49,652 nucleotides of DNA from CAG-791 sp045113775 (lineage in GTDB: Bacteria; Bacillota; Clostridia; Lachnospirales; Lachnospiraceae): contig JBGUJH010000050.1 in the NCBI GenBank assembly GCA_045113775.1, positions 1-49,652 on the forward strand, read 5' to 3'. Positions 32,501-40,863 of this stretch are shown piece after piece; the first letter of the stretch is position 1; every line of letters starts with the position of its first letter. Position numbers and translations under genes: made by a program. Under the pieces are notes generated by a model. That model saw nothing but the letters and a program-made list of their open reading frames with translations, searched no databases and was not told the DNA's origin.

Positions 32501-34368
32501 TATGTGATGCTGCAATTGTTATCATTCCGGACTCTCAGTAGGAGGGAGCATTCCTTCGGGATATTTCCGTAAACGGAGATAACGCCGACGCCGATATTTT
32601 TCTCCTGCTTTATGATCTGTTTTACGGCTTCAATGCCGTCAACGAGCCGCTTGCTCAGCGCGACGATCAGATAGTAAGGTCTTTCACGAAGGATCTTGTT
32701 CAGTTCTCTGGGATTCGCCAGGTCTTTCTCAACAGAATTCTTTAAATACTCGCCGATCTGATAAGCTTCGCTGTCATCAGTCGCCAGAAAACGGATACTC
32801 CGCTGGTCGTCCCACGCGTGCGGGAGATTGCGCATGAACTCGAAGTCTTGCAGCTCCTTTTCTTCCGCGAGCAGCACTATTTTCAATTCATCATAGCTGT
32901 ACAGGATAGCAAGGCGCCGGATCAGCTGACTGACGAAACGGAGGGATGCTTCCCTTTCTCCGTTTACGCCGATGACCCGGTCCTCGCGCAGATCCACGGT
33001 GATAGGCACGTTCTCCAGCTCAACATGAGTATTGGCCAGTTTATACATTTCCTGTTCCAGAGAATCTTCTTCAAGGTCAAAGCGATGCTGCGGCGCCAGG
33101 ATCGAGGCCTTCAGCGGGATCTTTCCCTGTCCGATTCTCAGGAGAAGAAAATCGTCGTCAGTGTTCCTTCTCTCCCAAAGCTGCGTCTTTTCCCGGGGAT
33201 AGTGAAGAACGTAGTTCATTTTAGGATAATTGATCCGCAGCGCTTTCTCCTCGGAGAGCTTCTCCAGCCGGATCTCTTTTTCCTTTTTTCTCAGATATTC
33301 TGTGTATTTCAGTTTTCTGCGTTCTTCGTACTCTTTCTTTTGCTTTTCAGTGTAATTCTGGCTCGCGAAGTGAAACAGAAGCGATGGCAGCATCATGACG
33401 TTTCCGCTTAGAAGGGAAGAGACGTCTTTCACTAAAGGGTCTCCCACACGCAGCAGCAGAGGGACTCCGTTATTGTCCATAGACAGGGGCGGAGCCTCCA
33501 GTTCAATGTCATTTTTCGCCATAGCTGTCATGCGCCTGGGAAGAGGACTGAACAGTACCTGCACAGGCGCGTCGCCCTGCCCGGCGTTATCTGATGCCGA
33601 ATAAGATGTGTTTTCTGTCAGGGGAGCTGTTGAAACAAGCAGTTCCAGTTTATCCGTATGTACACGGACTTTGGGATTTGCGTCATTGATGGAGATAAAG
33701 CCGCAGCCGATCAGGATCCGCAGTCCCATGATATAGATCTCATCACCAAGAGCCAGAGGCTGTTCCAGGACTCTGACTCCGTTTATATACACGCCGTTCA
33801 GGCTGCCGGTATCCTTGATCGTCCAGACTCCGTCCGAATACAGGAGTTTGGCGTGACGCCTTGATACCAGATTCCCGGCATATACGATATCGTTGTCAGG
33901 GAGTTTTCCGATGGTGATCTCTGAAGGACCCAGCGGACGATAGTTATGGAAAGTCCCGCTTTCTGTGTAGGTGAGTTCGGAATAAAGTGTCTTAATGCTC
34001 TCTTTTTCTACCAGCGGAACCAGACACTGGTCTGATAAAGTCAGATGGTGAAACCGGTGGCCCGAAGGACCGATAAACGCCGAATTACCGCTGCAGCGAG
34101 CCTCCCATTTTCCGTTTGCTTCCACCAAAGAAAGACCGGTGACTGCCGGCTCGCCGTTCTTATCTTTGAAAGAGTATTTGCCTTTGGCGGGCAGAGGGAC
34201 CCATTGCGAAAGCATGCTGCCTTCTGAGGAAAGAAGCGTTATACGATATCCGCTGGGGAGGGATCCCGGCGTTTTTTCGGCGTCTATAGAGCGTTTTAAA
34301 GTCCCGGGAATGCCCTGTGTCTTAAACAATGACGAGAACTCCCCGATCGTTTCGGTCTTGCCTGACAT
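29575..34368 (-). CDS. essC: EssC-like type VII secretion ATPase, FHA and FtsK domains
   Basis: This 1597-residue protein has the layout of EssC/YukBA, the motor of Bacillota type VII secretion. A first, degenerate FHA-like region (about 40-120) is followed by a good FHA domain at 150-222 (IGKLPDNDIV, SRRHAKL, NG at 191-192). A linker around residues 310-370 contains SLLSGNVMMLPSLLFHFAS and then a charged helix. FtsK/SpoIIIE module 1 has the P-loop GMTGSGKS with Lys734 and Walker B LFIISDEFAEL. Module 2 has GDQGSGKS with Lys1084. A C-terminal module around 1340-1597 has no P-loop (FGDPEGT in its place). The usual twin membrane helices are reduced to one weakly hydrophobic stretch. It is the first gene of a six-gene operon, with AGAGGAG 7 bases before the ATG. 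Confidence 0.9.
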   Translation of the reverse strand: MSGKTETIGEFSSLFKTQGIPGTLKRSIDAEKTPGSLPSGYRITLLSSEGSMLSQWVPLPAKGKYSFKDKNGEPAVTGLSLVEANGKWEARCSGNSAFIGPSGHRFHHLTLSDQCLVPLVEKESIKTLYSELTYTESGTFHNYRPLGPSEITIGKLPDNDIVYAGNLVSRRHAKLLYSDGVWTIKDTGSLNGVYINGVRVLEQPLALGDEIYIMGLRILIGCGFISINDANPKVRVHTDKLELLVSTAPLTENTSYSASDNAGQGDAPVQVLFSPLPRRMTAMAKNDIELEAPPLSMDNNGVPLLLRVGDPLVKDVSSLLSGNVMMLPSLLFHFASQNYTEKQKKEYEERRKLKYTEYLRKKEKEIRLEKLSEEKALRINYPKMNYVLHYPREKTQLWERRNTDDDFLLLRIGQGKIPLKASILAPQHRFDLEEDSLEQEMYKLANTHVELENVPITVDLREDRVIGVNGEREASLRFVSQLIRRLAILYSYDELKIVLLAEEKELQDFEFMRNLPHAWDDQRSIRFLATDDSEAYQIGEYLKNSVEKDLANPRELNKILRERPYYLIVALSKRLVDGIEAVKQIIKQEKNIGVGVISVYGNIPKECSLLLRVRNDNNCSITYLRQPDKSDLPFRADSFDEELARESMRILANTSLKLISQSFSFPKTLSFLEMFGVGKVEHLNAADRWNNSNPIKSLAAPVGVAADGTLFQLDLHQKFQGPHGLVAGMTGSGKSEFLITYILSMAILYHPDEVSFVLIDYKGGGLAGAFNDPARGIRLPHLMGTITNLDGSSIQRSLVSIESELKRRQRVFNEAKSLSGEGTMDIYTYQRLVRNGVVEEPIPHLFIISDEFAELKTQQPEFMDQLISAARIGRSLGIHLILATQKPSGIVNDQIRSNTKFQVCLKVQDKLDSMDMIGRPDAAELKDTGRFYLQVGYNEYFALGQSGWSGAEYEPREEVIVNRDDSVQVIDTIGQTVLEVKPKKEKGITHGSQLVAVVKYLSSLASELGIAPRSLWKEPLSEKIDADELLQETAERQGHLMEEEGITAVLGMLDDPSGQDQFPLSVDITRGGHLLIVGDQGSGKSVLLQTLLLTLSEKYAPDKLNYYLLDYSGRMLSLFRTMPHCGAVLNEDHDDLLKPFFNLIDQIVTERRQLFANLEVDSYEAAARYADLPLILVVIDNIAGFMSSKKGYEYYSRLDTYLKSGASYGIRYIITMNHLNEMNGRIRQEIPARLALHMKDRYEYGDALDCRCTFTPAERSGRGLALYEGQPLEFQAAMYYPYTDGKERSEKLKERLRKRADELAGAKRARRLAVVSETETYAEFAANFSEGRIPLGYSLRDAKSVALPLKQFKALSLYFGDPEGTIPVLENFLLAAKREEMDLVIVTRPLESVFDPHAAETVDKSLTEGAVFLNADEEGLKEFSRLFSKEILTRNKVLTEYCAQNKIDPERADVRDKTFDYMRRNVRPLFILLEGYADLCRLAEDGDEKLLNKFAAYFTLASRYQIYMIACAYPGDDKKLSGCELIGYFNTEKMAMLFGGRLDKQPLVPLPAEYGKSSGKGPYNRCLMYYRKDCYALLMPCGELKAEKIDEEQLSIF

Positions 34369-34391
34369 AAAGATACTCCTCTCAGATCAAG

Positions 34392-34403
34392 GCACGCGCG
34401 TGC
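34392..34403. promoter_or_regulatory. 12-bp palindrome in the essC leader
   Basis: GCACGCGCGTGC is a perfect palindrome. It lies 24 bases upstream of the essC start and within its predicted leader, next to a G5/C8 hairpin at 34419-34435. It is a candidate operator or leader structure. Confidence 0.45.
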
Positions 34404-34463
34404 ATTATTTGTCTCGGAGGGGGCATTCCCCCCCCTGCGGCAGATCACAATGATCCACAATTA

Positions 34464-34469
34464 ATTATA
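34464..34469 (-). promoter_or_regulatory. Candidate -10 box of the type VII operon
   Basis: TATAAT on the minus strand (34469-34464) is consensus, but no good -35 is visible at the expected distance. It gives a leader of about 90 bases that contains the 34392-34403 palindrome. Confidence 0.45.
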
Positions 34470-34531
34470 CTCCTCATCATATGGATTATCTATCTGCAAA
34501 AAAAGGCAGAGCAGCCGACCTCCGGGGTGGT

Positions 34532-34559
34532 TTGTCCTTCAAATTAATCTGTCTATTAT
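34532..34559 (+). promoter_or_regulatory. Promoter for the MscS-like channel and protease
   Basis: TTGTCC (34532-34537) and TATTAT (34554-34559) are separated by 16 bases and point away from essC. The MscS-like gene starts about 67 bases downstream. Confidence 0.55.
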
Positions 34560-34625
34560 CACATTATTTTGATAGACTAAAGACAAAACAGCACTGTATT
34601 TTTGATAGTGCATGGAGGAAAGACC

Positions 34626-37616
34626 ATGGACAAACCTGTCAAAAGACTGATCTATACAATAGTAACTGCACTGGTATTTCTCGGGATTTATACCGGGGCC
34701 ATGTTCTATATCGAGCGGCAGCATTATGAGAAGCTGATCGTCATGCATAACCGCTCCCAGACGGACAGCCTGCGGGGAATACTGGACCGCTATGAGAGAA
34801 CTGAGACAGAGATCGGAAACATCTTTTATGAGGACCTGAATGAGGAGGTCAGACTGAAGGCGTTTTCACTTGCGGCGGGAATGACAGACGGACAATACAC
34901 CGGCCCGCGCATGTGGGACGACGGGATGGTCGTAAGGATCACAAACGGCAGACTTGAGCTCCCCGAGGGTGCGGACGGCATGTTTTCCGAGTTGTCTGCG
35001 GATACTGTCCAAAATGAGTACACACAGCAGATATCCGTGAAAACAAAAGGAGAAGAGGATCCTTTGGAGGTGATCCTTACCGGCGGCAGGATCACAGGCG
35101 ACTGGTACTACGTAAAGTGGACGCCGGTACAGGAATATACTGACTATATAAAGTCCTATTTTGACAAACAGCACCTGCTGCAGGAAATATCTGAACTGTA
35201 CAGCGGTGAGACTTTCCTGGCAGCGGCGGATGAGAACGACGCGGAAGGGGAAAAAGGAACCCTTCTGTACAAAACAGAGGGACTGAAAGAATACGGGACC
35301 ATCGCAGAGCTCGGCATTACGGAAGAAGATCTCCGAAAGGACTTCTTTGAGCTGAAGTCCCACAGCGGCAATGAATATATTTGTACACCGGCCGCCCTGG
35401 AATCCGGACGGGTCTTTGTCTGCTGTGATTCCGTAATGGAAGAAAAAACAGCTTTTATCGGTGATATTCTCACGCAGATCCTGTTTGCCGCCTTATTATT
35501 TATCGTTCTGATCGTGTGGTGCTACTATGTCACGGTAATGGTGGCGACAAATCAGATCAAAGATGACATGATCAGGAACTACACCCCGGAAGCGGTGAAG
35601 AGAAGAACAAAGAGACTCGGGGCCATGTCGGTCATGCTCGTGTATACCGTAGCTTTTCTCACCGTAGCGATGCAGTACATGTACCAGGAGGACAAAGTCG
35701 GCAGCGCCGCGCTCAGTCTGCTGGAAGAACAGGTCGAAGCTGAGAGCCAGACGGTCCCGCAGATGAACAAGAAAGATATCGAGAGATATACTTTACTGGG
35801 AAGGGAGATCTCTGAGCTCCTCACAGAGCACCCCGATTACATGGAGAAGGACCGGCTGGCGCAGCTGGCCGAAATCGTCTCGGCGGATTATCTGATCGTC
35901 TTTGATGAAAACGGAGATGAGATCGGCTGCAGTGAAGACTATACGGGATTTTCCCTGGGAAGGAATGAAGGCGATCCGTCAACTGATTTCCGCAGGCTCT
36001 TAAGAGGGATCCGTTCCATCATTCATGAGCCGGAAAAGGATTTCATTACCGGCGAGGACCGGCAGATCGTAGGAGTGCGGTATGCGCTGCCGGACAAAGC
36101 GGGACAATACGGAGCGATCCTGATCTCTGTCCCGTTGAAGTCGGAAAAAGAAAATCCTGACGATCTGATCGGCAAGCGGGGATTTTACAAGACGATGGCT
36201 TCGACAGGGGAAATGATCCTCGAGATCGATCCGGAATCGCAGATCGTAGTGGACGGCAGCCGTGAGGAATATATCGGATCCGAATCGGCGGGACTCGGCA
36301 TCAAGAAGGAGGCGCTGCTGGACCGCCATATGGGGTACTTCAGAATCAACGGGCAGTGGTATTTCGGCATTTCCCGCCTGGTCGACGGCAAAATATGTTA
36401 CTACCTGGCTGACAATACAACGATGCTTCTGATCGGGCTGATGTTCGCGCTGTTTACGGCAACTGTATTTTTGGCCGGTTATTGGCTGACATCCAAGTAT
36501 GCGCTTCGCGGATATACGAAGGAAAACTATGAGAAGTACGCACAGCTGATCCTGGAAGCAAAGAAGAAGGGACAGGAAAGACTCGATGAGACAACACCTG
36601 AAATTGACTCGTCATTAGAAAAGTGGGAAGCGCTGATGCCGGAACAGAAGACCAAGAGGGTATTCCAGGTAGCGATGGGGCTTTTTATGACGCTGCTCCT
36701 GCTCGTTGCCCTGTCTGACGCGCCTATATCCGGCCACTCCGTACTGAACTTTGTAATTGAAGGAAACTGGACGAAAGGGCTTAATGTTTTCGGAATTGTC
36801 GCCGCGATCATGGTGGTGAGCATAGAGTATTTGCTGTTTCTTATTGTTAAGGTATATTTCTTACTGCTTTACGGCGTTATGGATGCCAAGGGAGAGACAG
36901 TCGGACGCCTTATCAGGAGCTTTATCAATTACATATTGATCGCCATAACGGTCTTCCTTACACTTAACTTCCTTGGCGTGGATACGGCTACGCTCCTGGC
37001 GTCTATGGGCCTTCTGTCCCTGGCGATCTCTCTGGGCGCGAAAGACATCGTGGCGGACATCCTGTCCGGAATCGGCCTCGTATTCGACGGTACATATAAT
37101 GTGGGCGATACGATCGAGACAGGGGGCTTCAAGGGTAAAGTGATGGAGATCGGGATCCGCTCTACCAAACTCCTGGGACCCGGCAATGAGATCAAGACGA
37201 TCAACAACAGCAGTATCGGCAATGTCCTGAACCTCAGCAAGATGACTTCATTCTGTACGGTGAAATTCACGGTCAGGGCGACGGAGTCTCTCGAAGAGAT
37301 CGAGGCGATGCTTGAGAAGGAAATGCCTGCCTACAAAGATAAGATACCGGGAATGATCAAAGGCCCCAGATATTTGGGCGTGGCCAGCGTCGCGGACGGA
37401 AAAATGACGCTCGAGATTGGCGCGGAGACCAAAGAGGAGAATCGCTATGATGTTGAACGGGGACTGAATCGGATGCTGCAGTCGCTGTATGAGCGAGGGC
37501 TTATTGAAGTCATTAAGAGCAGCAGCAGGACCGTCATGAGCTTTGCAGAGGGAGATAATGGCGTACTGAGGACAAAACCTCACGATATAGACAACTCAGG
37601 GGAGGAACAGGGATGA
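34626..37616 (+). CDS. Large MscS-family mechanosensitive channel with sensor domains
   Basis: The product is 996 residues, over three times the classic MscS. A first helix (about 7-27) leads to an extracytoplasmic domain (about 30-275). A helix pair around 280-345 leads to a second extracytoplasmic domain (about 350-590) with VSADYLIVFDENGDEIGCS and other segments like those in Cache/PAS sensors. Several further helices follow, and the MscS pore and beta domain begin near 786 (TLLASMGLLSLAISLGAKDIVADILSG in two parts, then FDGTYNVGDTIE). GGAGG lies 7 bases before the ATG at 34626. The last 4 bases overlap the papain-like gene. It may link ligand sensing to ion or osmolyte release. The sensor-domain call is tentative. 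Confidence 0.85.
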   Translation: MDKPVKRLIYTIVTALVFLGIYTGAMFYIERQHYEKLIVMHNRSQTDSLRGILDRYERTETEIGNIFYEDLNEEVRLKAFSLAAGMTDGQYTGPRMWDDGMVVRITNGRLELPEGADGMFSELSADTVQNEYTQQISVKTKGEEDPLEVILTGGRITGDWYYVKWTPVQEYTDYIKSYFDKQHLLQEISELYSGETFLAAADENDAEGEKGTLLYKTEGLKEYGTIAELGITEEDLRKDFFELKSHSGNEYICTPAALESGRVFVCCDSVMEEKTAFIGDILTQILFAALLFIVLIVWCYYVTVMVATNQIKDDMIRNYTPEAVKRRTKRLGAMSVMLVYTVAFLTVAMQYMYQEDKVGSAALSLLEEQVEAESQTVPQMNKKDIERYTLLGREISELLTEHPDYMEKDRLAQLAEIVSADYLIVFDENGDEIGCSEDYTGFSLGRNEGDPSTDFRRLLRGIRSIIHEPEKDFITGEDRQIVGVRYALPDKAGQYGAILISVPLKSEKENPDDLIGKRGFYKTMASTGEMILEIDPESQIVVDGSREEYIGSESAGLGIKKEALLDRHMGYFRINGQWYFGISRLVDGKICYYLADNTTMLLIGLMFALFTATVFLAGYWLTSKYALRGYTKENYEKYAQLILEAKKKGQERLDETTPEIDSSLEKWEALMPEQKTKRVFQVAMGLFMTLLLLVALSDAPISGHSVLNFVIEGNWTKGLNVFGIVAAIMVVSIEYLLFLIVKVYFLLLYGVMDAKGETVGRLIRSFINYILIAITVFLTLNFLGVDTATLLASMGLLSLAISLGAKDIVADILSGIGLVFDGTYNVGDTIETGGFKGKVMEIGIRSTKLLGPGNEIKTINNSSIGNVLNLSKMTSFCTVKFTVRATESLEEIEAMLEKEMPAYKDKIPGMIKGPRYLGVASVADGKMTLEIGAETKEENRYDVERGLNRMLQSLYERGLIEVIKSSSRTVMSFAEGDNGVLRTKPHDIDNSGEEQG

Positions 37617-39967
37617 AAGGGCATAAGTTGACAGCATTTTTGTTAACAATTTCCGTGGCTCTCGCGGGCTGCGGCCAAACCACCGCTCAGGGAGGAGCGG
37701 CGCCTGAGGATTCGGCACAGGCAGATTCGGCGCAGGAGAGCGGTGCCGGGACGACGCAGGATACTTCTGACAGTACTGCTGAAGCGGGGCCTGCAAAGGC
37801 GGAGACCGCGGAGAGCGGTGACGCGGAGGCAGAGGAGAATACAGGAGGCGCAGCATCAGGCGAGGTCACAGGTTCCGTGAACCTCAGCGGCCTATCTGAC
37901 CTTGAGAAACAGGCGTTTGCGCACATGGAGGAGGAGCTTGCGGCTGACGCGGCGGTACTTCTTCGCTACGGTGAGGATGTGAATGATATTTACGGCGAAT
38001 ATGATTGGAAGTCGAAGGCGGACACATTCCCCGCGAAGTTCGACCTGAGAACCCGGGGGACGGTGACTTCCGTCAAGAACCAGTCTCCCTGGGGAACCTG
38101 CTGGAGTTTCGCCACGATGTCGGCCAGTGAGACGAGCCTCTTAAGCACTCTGGGAATGACGGCAGAGGAATATAAGGCAAAATACGGAAGCGACATGGAT
38201 CTCTCTGAAAAGCACCTCGCCTGGTTCACGGCTAACGCGCTGCCGGCCCTGGACCAATTCGAAGAGGGCAAGTATCCCTACGATCCCGCACAGGCGGGCG
38301 AAGGCGTCCACACACTGGAAAGCTCTGAGAAAAATCTCTATGATTTCGGCGGGAACTACGCGCTCGCGACAACCATGCTGGCGTCGGGAGTCGGCGTCGT
38401 GAATGAGAGCACCGCCCCCTATACGAATGCAGAGGGCGGGACGAGTTTTGACGGGGATTGGAGCCTGCCGGAGAAAGAGCGGTTCGGACAGACCTTCGAG
38501 CTCAAGGACGCCAATATTTTGCCCACTCCCGCGACTTATAACGAGCAGGGAGAATATGTGTACCGCGAGTCAGCCACGGAGATGATGAAGAGCGAGCTGA
38601 TCAGGGGAAATGCGGTCGGGATCAATTTCAAAGCGGACCAGTCGATGCCCAAGCTGTCGCGCGAAGAGATGCTCGCGCTCTTTATGCAGAGGGTGGCGGA
38701 ATTTACGGATGTCAGCGATGAAGATAAGGAGATGCGGTTCGACATCCGCTATGGGTACAGGAACATAGAGGACCTGACAGACGAGCAGGCGAAGAGAGTA
38801 GTAGAGCTCGGCTGCATTCTGAACGGCCTGCCGATGATCTATGACTTCCAGACGCTCACCCGGGAGCAGATCAACAGGCTGGCTGTGACCAGGTATGTGG
38901 GAGAGCCCTATGACGAGGTCGTAAGGAGGGAAGAGCTGGACGCGCAGAATCCGAAGGGACAGGCTCCGGTCTATATGAACTTTGTAGAAGGTGAGGATGG
39001 CCGGACTTTGTACGCACAGTACACATATGATAATGTAGCGTCGAACCATGCGGTGACGGTCGTCGGCTGGGATGACACGTTCCCGGCTGAGAATTTCCTC
39101 GAAGGCCATCAGCCTCCGGGACCCGGCGCGTGGATCGTCAAGAACAGCTGGGGCGCTGACTGGGGAAATGACGGTTATTTCTACCTCTCCTATTATGACA
39201 AGACGCTGGGATATCCGCAGACTTTCGAGTATGTGAAGCCTGAGGACAGGGAGCCGAAGTCGCTGGAGATATTGGAACACGACTTTATGCCCTCGGAGTT
39301 TGTCAGCGCGACTTATTACAATGACCCGGTCTACACAGCCGGCATCTTCGAGATGGAGACAGACAGCGTTCTGCAATATGTATCGGCGATGACAGGAGAT
39401 CTGAACACAGAAGTGACGGCTTCCGTTTACCTTCTGAAAGAAGGAGCCAAGGGACCCACGGACGGCGTTCTCATGGAGACAGTCAGCGGCACTTATAACT
39501 ACGCGGGCTACCACCGTATGGCACTGTCCAACAACATCTCGCTTCCAAAGGGATCGATCATCGGAATCGTGGTCCTGCAGCGGGTCCACACCCCTGAGGG
39601 GACCCGATATGTGTTCGTCAATACGTCGAGCCTCGGTCAAAAAAGCATCGAAAAGTATGCGGAAGCACATGCGGATACAGGAAATACACTGGAACGCTAT
39701 TGCATCGGGATCGTCAATCCGGGCGAGAACTTTGTGAGCTTTGTGGACGGCCGCTGGATCGACTGGAGCGAAGAAGTCACTAAACTCGGCGGTCTCGAGG
39801 GATGTGATTTCGTCGCCTACGACAACTTGCCCATCAAGGGGTATTCATATCCCCTGACGGAGATCGAAGAGATCCATGACTTCAGCAGAAAGGTCAAAAC
39901 AGTGAACGGAGAGACCGCGATCTGCCCCGACTGCGGGTATGTGCTGACGCAGTTCAGCGGGGAGTGA
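37613..39967 (+). CDS. Papain-like (C1) cysteine peptidase lipoprotein
   Basis: A 784-residue surface protein. The signal peptide ends in a lipobox SVALAG-C with the lipid cysteine at 20. An Ala/Glu/Ser/Thr-rich linker (about 21-95) follows. The peptidase has the papain triad: Cys163 in KNQSPWGTCWSFAT, His479 in SNHAVTVVGWDD and Asn511 in IVKNSWGADWG, with the oxyanion Gln before Cys163. A non-standard helical insertion of about 110 residues lies between GNAVGINFKAD and the His strand. A beta-rich, lectin-like domain follows from about 540. The end has CPDCGY, a zinc-ribbon-like pair. Translational coupling to the MscS gene by ATGA suggests joint function or dosage. Confidence 0.88.
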   Translation: MKGHKLTAFLLTISVALAGCGQTTAQGGAAPEDSAQADSAQESGAGTTQDTSDSTAEAGPAKAETAESGDAEAEENTGGAASGEVTGSVNLSGLSDLEKQAFAHMEEELAADAAVLLRYGEDVNDIYGEYDWKSKADTFPAKFDLRTRGTVTSVKNQSPWGTCWSFATMSASETSLLSTLGMTAEEYKAKYGSDMDLSEKHLAWFTANALPALDQFEEGKYPYDPAQAGEGVHTLESSEKNLYDFGGNYALATTMLASGVGVVNESTAPYTNAEGGTSFDGDWSLPEKERFGQTFELKDANILPTPATYNEQGEYVYRESATEMMKSELIRGNAVGINFKADQSMPKLSREEMLALFMQRVAEFTDVSDEDKEMRFDIRYGYRNIEDLTDEQAKRVVELGCILNGLPMIYDFQTLTREQINRLAVTRYVGEPYDEVVRREELDAQNPKGQAPVYMNFVEGEDGRTLYAQYTYDNVASNHAVTVVGWDDTFPAENFLEGHQPPGPGAWIVKNSWGADWGNDGYFYLSYYDKTLGYPQTFEYVKPEDREPKSLEILEHDFMPSEFVSATYYNDPVYTAGIFEMETDSVLQYVSAMTGDLNTEVTASVYLLKEGAKGPTDGVLMETVSGTYNYAGYHRMALSNNISLPKGSIIGIVVLQRVHTPEGTRYVFVNTSSLGQKSIEKYAEAHADTGNTLERYCIGIVNPGENFVSFVDGRWIDWSEEVTKLGGLEGCDFVAYDNLPIKGYSYPLTEIEEIHDFSRKVKTVNGETAICPDCGYVLTQFSGE

Positions 39968-39999
39968 CAATTGATTCGGTTCGGCTCTCATAAGCCGGA

Positions 40000-40764
40000 T
40001 CAGTTCTCAGGGGATGTCTCCTGAGGCGCGGCCTCCTCGGTTCTGATCTCAGCCAGAAGCTGCGATTCCTCTTTTGTGAGATTTCTGTCAGCAAGCAGAT
40101 CGGGTCTGCGGAGAAGTGTTCTGCGCAGGGACTCCTTTAATCTCCATTTACGGATTTTTTCATGATTGCCTGATAACAGAACATCAGGTACAGATTCACC
40201 ATTATAGACGGCCGGCTGGGTGTACTGCGGGTACTCCAGCAGGCCGTTTTCAAATGATTCTTCGCCTGTGCTCTCGGAGCGGATCGCGCCGGGCAGGAGC
40301 CTGATCACAGCGTCCGCGACGGCCATGGCCGCGAGCTCGCCTCCTGTGAGAATGAAGTCGCCGATCGAGACTTCTTCGTCCACGTGGCGGTAGATGCGCT
40401 CATCCATGCCCTCGTAGTGGCCGCAGATCAGGATCAGGTGGTCGATGCCGGCAAAACGGTGGGCGGTTTGCTGGGTAAATGTCGCACCGGCGGGGGAGAG
40501 AGCAGCGGTGACAGAGGTGACGCCTCCGTCCTGCGCTTTTTTGACAGCGCTGAGCGCATCCAGCACCGGCTGGCAGCGCATCACCATGCCGGGGCCGCCG
40601 CCAAAGGGCGAGTCGTCGATGTGCCGAAAGCTTCCGGGTGAATAGTCTTTGATATCAATTACTTCAAGCTCCAGGACGCCTTTCTTCGCGGCGCGCTGCG
40701 GAATGGGCGCGGCTAGAAAGCTGTCGAAGAGCTGGGGGAATATAGTCAGAAATGTGATCTTCAT
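40000..40764 (-). CDS. trmD: tRNA (guanine37-N1)-methyltransferase
   Basis: TrmD methylates G37 of tRNAs to prevent frameshifting. The 254-residue product from the ATG at 40764 shows MKITFLTIFPQLFDSFL, DDSPFGGGPGMVMRCQPV, LICGHYEGMDERI, the SIGDFILTGGELAAM SPOUT knot and the C-terminal QYTQPAVYNGESVPDVLLSGNH segment. A longer frame adds 45 residues with no family counterpart. GAGAGGAT lies 6-7 bases before the ATG. The usual neighbours rpsP, rimM and rplS are absent, so the gene stands alone. Confidence 0.95.
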   Translation of the reverse strand: MKITFLTIFPQLFDSFLAAPIPQRAAKKGVLELEVIDIKDYSPGSFRHIDDSPFGGGPGMVMRCQPVLDALSAVKKAQDGGVTSVTAALSPAGATFTQQTAHRFAGIDHLILICGHYEGMDERIYRHVDEEVSIGDFILTGGELAAMAVADAVIRLLPGAIRSESTGEESFENGLLEYPQYTQPAVYNGESVPDVLLSGNHEKIRKWRLKESLRRTLLRRPDLLADRNLTKEESQLLAEIRTEEAAPQETSPEN

Positions 40765-40788
40765 AGTGGTATCCTCTCTTTTGTCACC

Positions 40789-40799
40789 AGTATAACACA
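40789..40799 (-). promoter_or_regulatory. Extended -10 for trmD
   Basis: On the minus strand TGTTATACT (TGn plus TATACT at 40794-40789) is an extended -10 that gives a very short leader of about 18 bases. Confidence 0.45.
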
Positions 40800-40863
40800 G
40801 GGGGATGTCCCCCGCCTCTGCAGGCAGGGGGCAGTAACTAACTCTCTCAATTAATGCCGTTGG

